64,000 nucleotides of DNA, taken from NCBI RefSeq assembly GCF_011040495.1, contig NZ_CP049041.1, positions 1 through 64,000 on the forward strand, given 5' to 3'. Position 1 is the first letter of the stretch. Every line of letters starts with the position of its first letter. The position numbers and the translations under genes were made by a program. Under the pieces are notes generated by a model. The model did no database searches. It was not told the origin of the DNA and was given only the letters and a program-made list of their open reading frames with translations. This stretch comes from Pseudohalocynthiibacter aestuariivivens. GTDB lineage: Bacteria > Pseudomonadota > Alphaproteobacteria > Rhodobacterales > Rhodobacteraceae. Shown in pieces: positions 16,888 through 25,247 of this stretch.

Positions 16888-17844
16888 CTACCTCGGGTGC
16901 AGAAGGCGGGGGTTGGCGATGATCGACAGGATATCCGCGGCCAGATTCAGCAGGATATAGGTCGCGGCAAAGATCAGGCAGGCGGCCTGCACCACGGTCA
17001 CGTCGCGGTTCGACACCGCATCGACCAGGATCTGCCCGAGGCCGGGATAGACGAACACGACCTCGACCAGCACCACCCCGACGATCAGGTAGGCAAGGTT
17101 CAGCGCGATGACGTTGATGATCGGGGCCAGTGCGTTTGGCAGGGCATGGACCGCGATCACGCGCCAGCGCTTCATCCCCTTCAGATGCGCCATCTCGATA
17201 TAAGGCAGCGCCAGAAGGTTCAGGATCGCCGCCCGCGTCATGCGCATCATGTAGGCCAGCACGATCAGTGTCAGTGTCATCGCAGGCAGGAACGTGAGAT
17301 ACAGCCGCTCGCCCAGACCCATGTTCGAGTCGACATTGGCAAGGCTGGGAAACCAGCCGAGCGCGACCGAGAAGATCAGGATCAGGATATAGGCGATGAA
17401 GAATTCGGGAAACGAGATCGCGGCCAAGGTCGAGCTGCTGAGCATCCGGTCAAAGACGGATCCGTTATAGAGCGCCGCCAGCATGCCCGACACCACGGCA
17501 ATCGGCACCGCGATCGCGGCGGCATAGCCTGCAAGGAAAAAGGTGTTGGCGGCGCGCTGGCCGATCAGCTCGGAGATCGGGCGCTGGTTGGCGAGGCTGA
17601 TACCGAAATCGCCGGTGACAGCGCCGCCCAGCCAGGACAGGTAGCGCGCCGGCAAGGACCGGTTCAGATCGTATTTCTCGCGAAAGGCGTTGAGACTTTC
17701 TTCGGTCGCGGCCTGGCCCAGAACCTCGGTCGCGATGTCGCCGGGCAGCATTTCGATCGCGCCGAAGATGATGATCGTCACGACGAAAAGCGTCATGCAC
17801 CCGACCAGCAGTCTTTTCAAAATGATCGACAGGATAGTCCGCAT
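16888..17844 (-). CDS. DppB-type ABC permease
   Basis: This is the first gene of the dpp-type operon, of 318 aa with the usual N-terminal membrane helix (FVVTIIIFGAIEMLPGD) and six segments in all. The conserved loop is LPYIEMAHLKGMKRWRVIAV. Transcription starts from the region shared with the HutC-type gntR gene, which contains a GTCTAGAC operator-like site. The transporter lacks an adjacent binding protein. The oppA-like gene at 8.3-9.9 kb is the best candidate. Confidence 0.92.
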   Translation of the reverse strand: MRTILSIILKRLLVGCMTLFVVTIIIFGAIEMLPGDIATEVLGQAATEESLNAFREKYDLNRSLPARYLSWLGGAVTGDFGISLANQRPISELIGQRAANTFFLAGYAAAIAVPIAVVSGMLAALYNGSVFDRMLSSSTLAAISFPEFFIAYILILIFSVALGWFPSLANVDSNMGLGERLYLTFLPAMTLTLIVLAYMMRMTRAAILNLLALPYIEMAHLKGMKRWRVIAVHALPNALAPIINVIALNLAYLIVGVVLVEVVFVYPGLGQILVDAVSNRDVTVVQAACLIFAATYILLNLAADILSIIANPRLLHPR

Positions 17845-17874
17845 CTACACCGTTTCTTGTCCAAGTGGGCCAGT

Positions 17875-17892
17875 TTATGTCTAGACTATATA
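17875..17892. promoter_or_regulatory. HutC-type operator candidate in the dppB/gntR promoter region
   Basis: The core GTCTAGAC (17879-17886) is a perfect palindrome and fits the HutC-subfamily consensus GTMTAKAC. The flank TTATGTCTA matches the sites at 25212 and 27228. It lies 35 bp upstream of the dppB-type start and within the divergent region of the regulator itself, fitting autoregulation. Confidence 0.6.
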
Positions 17893-18038
17893 TTGGGATG
17901 CGGATTGCGCATAGGCTAGCAAGCGCAGGATTGCAGCGCCATCGTTTAGAGTATCTACAGGTACATGCCGCAGGCTTGGTGCCAGATAAAATATAGATTA
18001 TAAGTCGATTAGCGCGAACTTATGCGAAGGCCCGCCCG

Positions 18039-18728
18039 ATGAATGCCACTTACAAGGACGTGAAATCGGACATCCTGTCCAAGATCACCAGCGGTCATTG
18101 GCAACCCGGCAGCCTGATCCCGAACGAGATCGAGCTGGCCGAAGCGTATGGCTGCGCGCGCGCCACGGTGAACCGCGCGATGCGCGAGCTGGCCGATGAC
18201 GGCCTGATCGAGCGGCGGCGCAAGGCTGGCACGCGTGTGCGGGCAAGCCCGATCCGACAGGCGCGTTTCGACATCCCGCTGGTGCGCCGCGAGATCGAGG
18301 ACAAGGGCGCCGAATATCGCCATAGCCTTGCCTCGCGCACGATCGAGACCGCACCCGACTGGCTGCGCACGCGGCTTCAGCTGGGGCAGGGGGCCGATGC
18401 GCTGCACCTCGTCTGCATGCATTACGCCGATGGCGATCCGTTCCAGCACGAGGATCGCTGGATCAACCTCGAGGCGTTGCCGCAGGCGCGCGGCGCCGAT
18501 TTCTCGCAGATCGGGCCGAATGAATGGCTGGTCTCGACAATCCCCTTCTCGACCGCCGAGATCAGCTTCTCCGCGACACTGGCCGATGCCGCGCTGGCCG
18601 GACATCTTGGCTGCCAGACGGGCGATCCGCTCTTCACGGTCGAGCGGGCGACATGGTTCGAAGGCAGTGCAAACACCTTCGTCAAGCTGGCCTATCGCCC
18701 CGGTCACCGCATGACGACGCGTTACTGA
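18039..18728 (+). CDS. hutC: GntR-family regulator with UTRA domain (HutC-like)
   Basis: An N-terminal GntR winged helix-turn-helix (residues about 1-70, IELAEAYGCARATVNRAMRE) is followed by a UTRA effector domain. The segment HEDRWINLEALP matches the HutC signature EDR..N. HutC proteins repress hut genes and are released by urocanate. The GTMTAKAC sites at 17879, 25217 and 27233 fit the known consensus of this subfamily. No other HutC is in the window, so this is the likely local repressor. It reads divergently from the dpp-type operon and is followed by the D-serine dehydratase-like gene after 29 bp. Confidence 0.82.
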   Translation: MNATYKDVKSDILSKITSGHWQPGSLIPNEIELAEAYGCARATVNRAMRELADDGLIERRRKAGTRVRASPIRQARFDIPLVRREIEDKGAEYRHSLASRTIETAPDWLRTRLQLGQGADALHLVCMHYADGDPFQHEDRWINLEALPQARGADFSQIGPNEWLVSTIPFSTAEISFSATLADAALAGHLGCQTGDPLFTVERATWFEGSANTFVKLAYRPGHRMTTRY

Positions 18729-18757
18729 GCGCGCCCCTTGATATCGAAAGACCCGCT

Positions 18758-19897
18758 ATGAGCCCCCAATCACTCGCTACCCTGATGACGCCCTGCCTGA
18801 TCGTCGACGAGGCGAGGATGATGCGCAACATCGAGCGTCTCGCGGCCCATGCGGCCAGCCTCGGGGTGCCGCTGCGCCCGCACCTCAAGACGGGCAAATC
18901 GGTGGAGGTGGCCCGCCGGATGCTGCCGGGCGGCACCGGGCCTGCGATGGTCTCGACCCTGGCCGAAGCCGAGGTCTTTGCCGCTGCCGGGATCCGCGAC
19001 ATCACCTATGGTGTCGGTATCGCCTTGAACAAGCTAGACCGCGTTCTGGATCTGCACCGCGCCGGGTGCCGCCTGACGGTCCTCGTCGACTCCGCTCCGC
19101 AGGCGCGGGCCGTTGCAGACGCCTCGGCGCGGGCGGGCATTGCCATTCCGGCGCTGATCGAGATCGACAGCGACGGTCATCGCAGCGGGTTGGTGCCGAA
19201 TGATCCGGAAATCATCGAGATCGGGCGCATCCTGCAGGATGGGGGCGCCGAATTGGCGGGTGTCCTCTGTCACGCGGGCCAGAGCTATGGCGCGGTGGGC
19301 CGCGCCGCGCAGGCCAAGTTCGCCGAGGTCGAGCGCACCGCATTGGTGGCTGCGGCAGAGGCGCTGCGCGGCGCAGGTCTGCCATGCCCGGTGGTCAGCG
19401 CAGGGTCGACCCCCACGGCCCATGCCGCGACGGATCTGACCGGCGTGACCGAGCTTCGCGCGGGCGTTTACGTTTTCTTTGACCTGGTGATGGCGGGCAT
19501 CGGCGCCTGCGCGGTGGACGATATCGCGCTGTCGGTGCTGACCACGGTGATCGGGCATCAACCCGCGCGCGGCTCGATCATGGTCGATGCGGGCTGGATG
19601 GCGCTGTCGCGCGATCGTGGCACGGCGGCGCAGGAGTTGGATCAAGGCTATGGCCTGGTCGGTGACGAGGCGGGGCGCCCGATCCCCGATCTGATCGTTA
19701 CCCAGACCAGTCAGGAGCATGGAACGATTGCCGCGCGCCCCGGCTCGGACGCGGCCATGCCGGACCTGCCCATCGGCACGCGCCTGCGCATCTTGCCGAA
19801 CCATGCCTGCGCAACGGCATCGCAGCATGGCGAGTATCACGTCATCCCGAAGGATGGCGGACCACTGATGGAATGGCCGCGTTTCGGCGGCTGGTAG
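18758..19897 (+). CDS. D-serine dehydratase/D-threonine aldolase-like PLP enzyme
   Basis: This is a fold-type III PLP protein of the DSD1/D-threonine aldolase family, 379 aa. The alanine-racemase-like N-terminal barrel has the PLP lysine in RPHLKTGKSVEVA. The C-terminal domain carries the metal-binding His and Cys in LPNHACATASQH. ATG at 18758 was chosen because the sequence starting there (SPQSLATLMTPCLIVDE) is where family similarity begins. It is probably co-transcribed with the regulator. The family acts on D-amino acids with a beta-hydroxyl, e.g. D-threo-3-hydroxyaspartate or D-serine. How it serves this cluster is unclear. Confidence 0.83.
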   Translation: MSPQSLATLMTPCLIVDEARMMRNIERLAAHAASLGVPLRPHLKTGKSVEVARRMLPGGTGPAMVSTLAEAEVFAAAGIRDITYGVGIALNKLDRVLDLHRAGCRLTVLVDSAPQARAVADASARAGIAIPALIEIDSDGHRSGLVPNDPEIIEIGRILQDGGAELAGVLCHAGQSYGAVGRAAQAKFAEVERTALVAAAEALRGAGLPCPVVSAGSTPTAHAATDLTGVTELRAGVYVFFDLVMAGIGACAVDDIALSVLTTVIGHQPARGSIMVDAGWMALSRDRGTAAQELDQGYGLVGDEAGRPIPDLIVTQTSQEHGTIAARPGSDAAMPDLPIGTRLRILPNHACATASQHGEYHVIPKDGGPLMEWPRFGGW

Positions 19898-19903
19898 TGG
19901 GGG

Positions 19904-19932
19904 CGCCGCCGGGCCTTTATGGACCGGCGGCG
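19904..19932. terminator. Bidirectional terminator-like stem-loop
   Basis: CGCCGCCGG at 19904-19912 pairs perfectly with CCGGCGGCG at 19924-19932 around an 11-base loop. It sits in the 43-bp gap between two convergent genes and could end both transcripts. Confidence 0.65.
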
Positions 19933-19940
19933 AAAGCGCA

Positions 19941-21608
19941 TCAGAGGATGCCGGGCAGGTTCAGCCCCTGCTCGCGGGCGCAGTCCAGCGCCTCCTCATA
20001 ACCCGCATCGGCATGGCGCATGACGCCGGTCGCCGGATCGTTCCAGAGGACACGCGCGATGCGGCGGTCGGCATCCTCCGAGCCATCACAGCAGATGACC
20101 ATGCCGGAATGCTGGCTGAAGCCCATGCCCACGCCGCCGCCGTGATGCAGCGACACCCATGTCGCGCCCGACGCAGTGTTCAGCAGAGCATTGAGCAGTG
20201 GCCAGTCGGATACGGCGTCACTGCCGTCCTTCATAGCCTCCGTCTCGCGGTTGGGCGAGGCAACCGAGCCTGAATCGAGGTGGTCACGCCCGATCACGAT
20301 GGGCGCTTTCAACTCGCCATTGCGGACCATCTCGTTGAAGGCGAGGCCCAGCTTGTGACGCACGCCGAGGCCGACCCAGCAGATGCGTGCGGGCAAGCCT
20401 TGGAAGCTGATCCGCTCGCGCGCCATGTCGAGCCAGTTGTGCAGGTGTGTGTCCTCGGACAGGATCTCTTTCACCTTGGCGTCGGTCTTGTAGATGTCCT
20501 CGGGATCGCCCGAGAGGGCCGCCCAGCGGAACGGCCCGATACCGCGGCAGAAAAGCGGGCGAATATAGGCGGGGACGAATCCCGGGAAGGCAAAGGCATT
20601 CTCCAGACCTTCCTCCAGCGCGACCTGCCGGATGTTGTTGCCATAGTCCAGCGTCGGCACACCTGCGTTCCAGAAATCGACCATCGCGGCGACATGCACC
20701 TTCATGCTGGCGCGGGCGGCTTTCTCGACGGCCTTGGGATCGCTCTCGCGCTTGTCGCGCCACTGGGCCATCGTCCAGCCCTGCGGCAGGTAGCCATTGA
20801 CCGGATCATGCGCGCTGGTCTGGTCGGTGACGATATCGGGATGCACGCCGCGCTTGACCAGCTCGGGAAAGACATCGGCGGCATTGCCCAGCAGCGCAAC
20901 CGATTTCGCCTCGCCCGCCTTGGTCCAGCGCTCGATCATTTCCAGCGCCTCGTCCAGCGTCTCGGCCTTCTCATCCACATAGCGGGTGCGCAGACGGAAA
21001 TCGATGCTGTCGGGATTGCACTCGACCGCGAGGCAGCAGGCGCCGGCCATCACGGCGGCCAGCGGCTGCGCGCCGCCCATGCCGCCAAGTCCGCCTGTCA
21101 GGATCCACTTGCCGGTCAGATCGCCATTGTAATGCTGGCGGCCCGCCTCGACGAATGTCTCGTAGGTGCCCTGAACGATGCCTTGGCTGCCGATATAGAT
21201 CCACGATCCGGCGGTCATCTGACCGTACATCGCCAGACCCTTCTTATCCAGCTCGTTGAAATGGTCCCAGGTCGCCCAATGTGGCACGAGGTTGCTGTTG
21301 GCGATCAACACGCGGGGCGCGTCTTTGTGCGTCTGAAAAACGCCCACGGGCTTGCCCGATTGCACCAGCAGCGTCTGATCCTCTTCGAGATCCTTGAGGC
21401 TGGCCACGATGGTGTCGAAATCGTCCCACGTGCGCGCGGCGCGCCCGATGCCGCCATAAACGACCAACTCGTGCGGGTTCTCGGCCACGTCGGGATGCAG
21501 GTTGTTCATCAGCATCCGCATGGGCGCTTCGGTCATCCAGCTCTTGGCTGTGATCTCGCTGCCGGTCGCGGGATAGATGTCGCGGGTATTCTTGCGGGGA
21601 TTGCTCAT
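19941..21608 (-). CDS. hutU: Urocanate hydratase
   Basis: HutU converts urocanate to 4-imidazolone-5-propionate with a tightly bound NAD. The 555-aa length and the conserved blocks (GGLGGMGGAQPLA near the NAD site, DQTSAHDP, QGLPARICWVGLG) are canonical. It is the last gene of hutIHGU. Its ATG overlaps the hutG stop by four bases. A stem-loop at 19904-19932 follows. Confidence 0.98.
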   Translation of the reverse strand: MSNPRKNTRDIYPATGSEITAKSWMTEAPMRMLMNNLHPDVAENPHELVVYGGIGRAARTWDDFDTIVASLKDLEEDQTLLVQSGKPVGVFQTHKDAPRVLIANSNLVPHWATWDHFNELDKKGLAMYGQMTAGSWIYIGSQGIVQGTYETFVEAGRQHYNGDLTGKWILTGGLGGMGGAQPLAAVMAGACCLAVECNPDSIDFRLRTRYVDEKAETLDEALEMIERWTKAGEAKSVALLGNAADVFPELVKRGVHPDIVTDQTSAHDPVNGYLPQGWTMAQWRDKRESDPKAVEKAARASMKVHVAAMVDFWNAGVPTLDYGNNIRQVALEEGLENAFAFPGFVPAYIRPLFCRGIGPFRWAALSGDPEDIYKTDAKVKEILSEDTHLHNWLDMARERISFQGLPARICWVGLGVRHKLGLAFNEMVRNGELKAPIVIGRDHLDSGSVASPNRETEAMKDGSDAVSDWPLLNALLNTASGATWVSLHHGGGVGMGFSQHSGMVICCDGSEDADRRIARVLWNDPATGVMRHADAGYEEALDCAREQGLNLPGIL

Positions 21609-22417
21609 GAGGTGCCTCCGGGCGTGAGTTTTGCGATAAGGGCCGGATCGGCCAGTTGGGTCAGAATGTCCTTTAGGGGGCGGCGCAGACGCTCGGCCTT
21701 CGCGCTGTCATAGGTCCAGGGCGGGGCTTCGGCGCTCAGATAGGTCGCTTGCGACAGTTCCATCTGGATGGCGTGCATGCCGTGCGTGGGCTGGCCATAG
21801 TGACGCGTCGTCCAGCCGCCCTTGAAACGACCGTTGAGAACGCTGCTATATCCTTCGGCAGCATTGCAAACGTCCTGGACAATGGCCTCGATCGCCGGAT
21901 CGCAGGTGGCGCCCATATTGGTGCCGATGCTGAAATCGGGCAGCACGCCATCGAAAAGAAACGGGATTTCCGAGCGGATCGAGTGGCAGTCATAGAGGAT
22001 CGCGATGCCGTGGATCGCCTTCACCCGTTCCATCTCGGCGGCGAGGGCCGCGTGGTAGGGGGCGTGGTAGGTCTTGCGGCGCTCCTCGATCTCGGCGTCA
22101 TCCGGCGCGCAGTGCCAGATGTCATGCCCGTCAAAATCCGTCAGCGGCACGAGGCCGGTCGTGTTCTGACCGGGATAGAGCGACGCGCCCGACGGGTCGC
22201 GATTGGCGTCGATCACATAGCGGTGGAAGGTCGCCCGCACCGTCGTGGCGCCGGGCAGCAGCCCGTCATAGAGCCGCTCGATATGCCAATCGGTATCGTC
22301 GAGGCCGCGGCCCCGCTCGTTCAGATCCGCCATGATGGCGTCCGGCACATGGGTGCCGGTATGCGGAAGGCCCAGCACCACGGGGCTGTCGCCGCGCGCG
22401 ACCTCGACCGGGATCAT
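21605..22417 (-). CDS. hutG: N-formylglutamate deformylase
   Basis: HutG hydrolyses N-formyl-L-glutamate to glutamate and formate, the last step of the five-enzyme Hut route that uses HutF. The N-terminal LPHTGTHVP and the later DCHSIRSEIPFLF and GGWTTRHYG segments are family hallmarks. The length of 270 aa is normal. It overlaps hutH and hutU by four bases each. With HutF in the window, the complete histidine-to-glutamate route is encoded here. Confidence 0.97.
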   Translation of the reverse strand: MIPVEVARGDSPVVLGLPHTGTHVPDAIMADLNERGRGLDDTDWHIERLYDGLLPGATTVRATFHRYVIDANRDPSGASLYPGQNTTGLVPLTDFDGHDIWHCAPDDAEIEERRKTYHAPYHAALAAEMERVKAIHGIAILYDCHSIRSEIPFLFDGVLPDFSIGTNMGATCDPAIEAIVQDVCNAAEGYSSVLNGRFKGGWTTRHYGQPTHGMHAIQMELSQATYLSAEAPPWTYDSAKAERLRRPLKDILTQLADPALIAKLTPGGTS

Positions 22418-23952
22418 GCGCCCAGCTCCGGCATCGGCGTGCCTGCCGCCTCGATGATGGCGCCCGTGGCGATCATCTGCGCCGCGCGCTCCAGATCGGG
22501 GGCCATGTAGCAGTCATCGCCCAGCGTCTCGACCTCCTGGCGCACGCGCGTGACAACGCGGGCGAGCGGCGCGCTGGTGGTCAATGGTGCGCGGAAATCG
22601 ACACCCTGCGCCGCGCAAAGAAGTTCCACCCCGAGGATGCGGGTGAGATTATCCAGCATCGGCATCAGGCGCCGTGCGCCATGGGCGGCCATGCTCACGT
22701 GATCCTCCTGATTGGCGGATGTCGGCGTGCTGTCGGTAACGCACGGGTTGGCCAGATGCTTGTTCTCGCTCATCAATGCGGCGGTGGTCACCTCGGCGAT
22801 CATGTAGCCGGAATTGAGGCCGGGGCGCGGCGTCAGAAAGGGCGGTAGATCGTGGCTGAGCACCGGATCGACGATCAGCGCGACGCGGCGCTGGGCGATG
22901 GCGCCGATCTCGGCCACAGCCAACGCGATCATGTCGGCGGCAAAGCCGACCGGCTCGGCATGAAAGTTACCGCCTGAGACGATCAGATCCGCCTCGGTCA
23001 GCACAAGCGGATTGTCCGTTGCCGCGTTCGCTTCGATTTCCAGCGTTCGCGCGGCCTGGCGCAGCACGTCCATCGCGGCGCCGGTCACTTGCGGCTGGCA
23101 GCGGATGCAATAAGGATCCTGCACGCGCGCGTCGCCGTCCCTGTGGCTCTCGCGGATCTCGGAGCCGTCCAAGAGGGCGCGCATCGCCTCGCCTGCCTCG
23201 ATCTGGCCGCGATGGCCGCGCAGGCTGTGGATCTCGGGCTGCAGGGGTGCGGTCGAGCCCATGATGGCGTCCGTTGACAGCGCTGATGTGACCAGCGCGG
23301 AATGCGCCGCGCGCCATGCGCCGAAAAGGCCCGCCAGCGCAAAGGCGGTGGAGAATTGCGTGCCGTTGATCAACGCCAGCCCCTCTTTCGGGCCAAGCTC
23401 GATCGGGCTCAGACCGGCCGCGGCCAGCGCCTTGCCGCCGGGCATCACATCGCCGCCGAATTCCGCCTCGCCGTGGCCCATCATCACGGCGGCCATATGC
23501 GCCAGCGGCGCCAGATCGCCGGAGGCCCCGACCGAGCCCTGCGCCGGGATCACGGGCGTCACGCCCTTGTCCAGCATCGCCTCGATCAGCGCGATCAGCT
23601 CCAGCCGCACACCCGATGCGCCGCGCCCGAGGCTGAGCAGCTTGAGCGCCATCAGCAGCCGTGCAATGCGGCGCGGAATGGCCGGACCGACGCCGCAGCA
23701 ATGCGACAGGATCAGGTTGCGCTGCAGCGTGGCCGTATCCTCTGACGCGATCTTGACGGAGGCCAGCTTGCCGAAGCCGGTATTGACGCCATAAACGGCA
23801 TCGGTTCCGGCAACGGCGCGGGCGATGCGCGCATGGGCGCGCTCGATATCCGGGTGGCACGCGGGATCGAGGCGCACGGCGGCCTCGCTCCAATAGATCT
23901 GCGCCAGATGGTCCAGCGTCACGGCGCCGGGCGTCAGGGTAAGCGTGGTCAC
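22414..23952 (-). CDS. hutH: Histidine ammonia-lyase
   Basis: HutH deaminates L-histidine to urocanate. The MIO prosthetic group forms from Ala-Ser-Gly in GSVGASGDLAPLAH, and the YGVNTGFGKLA motif is present. The start was set at GTG 23952, which overlaps the hutI stop (GTGA) behind a CGGAGG ribosome site. The longer frame extends 41 codons into hutI and lacks family similarity there. The resulting 512 aa is the normal size. Confidence 0.97.
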   Translation of the reverse strand: MTTLTLTPGAVTLDHLAQIYWSEAAVRLDPACHPDIERAHARIARAVAGTDAVYGVNTGFGKLASVKIASEDTATLQRNLILSHCCGVGPAIPRRIARLLMALKLLSLGRGASGVRLELIALIEAMLDKGVTPVIPAQGSVGASGDLAPLAHMAAVMMGHGEAEFGGDVMPGGKALAAAGLSPIELGPKEGLALINGTQFSTAFALAGLFGAWRAAHSALVTSALSTDAIMGSTAPLQPEIHSLRGHRGQIEAGEAMRALLDGSEIRESHRDGDARVQDPYCIRCQPQVTGAAMDVLRQAARTLEIEANAATDNPLVLTEADLIVSGGNFHAEPVGFAADMIALAVAEIGAIAQRRVALIVDPVLSHDLPPFLTPRPGLNSGYMIAEVTTAALMSENKHLANPCVTDSTPTSANQEDHVSMAAHGARRLMPMLDNLTRILGVELLCAAQGVDFRAPLTTSAPLARVVTRVRQEVETLGDDCYMAPDLERAAQMIATGAIIEAAGTPMPELGA

Positions 23953-25160
23953 GAAATGCCTCCGAAAATGCGGGAATGAAGCGGGTTGAACCCTATGCGA
24001 TAGCTCAGCTCGGCGGGTGTCTTGACGTCCCAGACGGCCAGATCGGCACGCTTGCCCTTGGCGATGGTTCCGCAATCATCCAGCCCCAGCGCGGCAGCCG
24101 CGTTGCGCGTCGCGCCGGCCAGCGCCTCTTCGGGGGTCATGCGGAACAGCGTGCAGGCCATGTTCATGGTCAAGAGCAGCGAGGTCAGCGGCGACGATCC
24201 GGGGTTGTTGTCGGTGGAAAGGGCCATCAGCACGCCATGCTTGCGCAGGCTTTCGATCGGCGGGGCCTGCGTTTCGCGGATGGTGTAGAAGGCGCCGGGC
24301 AGGATGACGGCCACGGTTCCGGCATCCGCCATGGCGGCGACGCCCTCGTCGTCCAGATACTCGATATGATCGGCGGACATGGCGCCATAGCTTGCCGCCA
24401 TCTTGGCGCCGCCGAGATTCGACAGCTGTTCGGCATGCAGCTTGAGTGGCAGGCCCAGCTCCTGCGCCACGTCAAAGACGCGGGCGATCTGCGCGGGCGA
24501 GAAGGCGATGCCTTCGCAGAACCCGTCGACCGCATCGACCAGACCTTCCTCATGCGCGGCGCGCAGCGCCGGGATGCAGACCTCGTCCAGATAGGCATCG
24601 GCGCGGCCGGCATATTCCGACGGAACGGCATGCGCGCCGAGGAAGCTGGTGCGCACCCGCACCGGACGCGCCCGCTCGATCGCACGCGCGGCGCGCAGCA
24701 TCCGAAGCTCGGTTTCGACGTCGAGCCCGTAGCCCGACTTGATCTCGAGCGTGCAGATCCCCTCGGCCAGAAGCGTATCGACACGGGGCAGGGCGCTGGC
24801 GATGAGCGCTGCCTCATCCGCCGCGCGGGTTGCCGTCACGGTCGAGACGATACCGCCCCCGGCGCGCGCAACTTCCTCGTAGCTGGCTCCGTTGAGGCGC
24901 ATCTCGAACTCGCTCGCGCGGTCCCCGCCATGCACGATATGCGTATGGCAATCGATCAGGCCCGGCGTGACAAGGCGCCCGCCAAGCCAGGTGCGTGCGA
25001 CGCCCTCATACGTGCCGGGCAGATCATCCAGCGGTCCGACCCAGGCGATTCGGCCCGAGTCGATTGCGATGGCGGCATTCGGGATCAAGCCATAGGCCTC
25101 ATCGTTCTGCGTCATCGTCGCGGCGGTCAAATCGACGTAGAGAGTTTTGCTATCTGTCAT
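23949..25160 (-). CDS. hutI: Imidazolonepropionase
   Basis: HutI hydrolyses imidazolonepropionate to formiminoglutamate. It is a metal-dependent amidohydrolase with DCHTHIVHGGDRASEFE, a His in KLHAEQLS, and Asp in STDNNPGSSP. ATG at 25160 gives 403 aa, the family norm; upstream extension of the frame has no similarity. It is the first gene of hutIHGU and diverges from hutF, with the HutC-type operator between them at 25212-25229. Confidence 0.97.
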   Translation of the reverse strand: MTDSKTLYVDLTAATMTQNDEAYGLIPNAAIAIDSGRIAWVGPLDDLPGTYEGVARTWLGGRLVTPGLIDCHTHIVHGGDRASEFEMRLNGASYEEVARAGGGIVSTVTATRAADEAALIASALPRVDTLLAEGICTLEIKSGYGLDVETELRMLRAARAIERARPVRVRTSFLGAHAVPSEYAGRADAYLDEVCIPALRAAHEEGLVDAVDGFCEGIAFSPAQIARVFDVAQELGLPLKLHAEQLSNLGGAKMAASYGAMSADHIEYLDDEGVAAMADAGTVAVILPGAFYTIRETQAPPIESLRKHGVLMALSTDNNPGSSPLTSLLLTMNMACTLFRMTPEEALAGATRNAAAALGLDDCGTIAKGKRADLAVWDVKTPAELSYRIGFNPLHSRIFGGIS

Positions 25161-25211
25161 AATCTGTCCGAAATGGCTGAGGTTTCGCTTTTCCAACGGA
25201 GTTGAGTGCTG

Positions 25212-25229
25212 TATATGTCTATACATAAA
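25212..25229. promoter_or_regulatory. HutC-type operator between hutI and hutF
   Basis: TATATGTCTATACATAAA contains the core GTCTATAC, fitting the HutC-subfamily consensus GTMTAKAC with TATGT/ACATA arms. The identical 18 bases recur at 27228-27245 between hutD and adhC. It lies 19 bp before the hutF start and 52 bp before the hutI start. Confidence 0.85.
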
Positions 25230-25247
25230 CTTTGGAAAGGCAGTCAA

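Noticed and set aside
20280..21713. A 477-codon plus-strand frame opposite hutU
   Set aside because: hutU is unmistakable on the minus strand. The plus frame is a codon-bias artefact.
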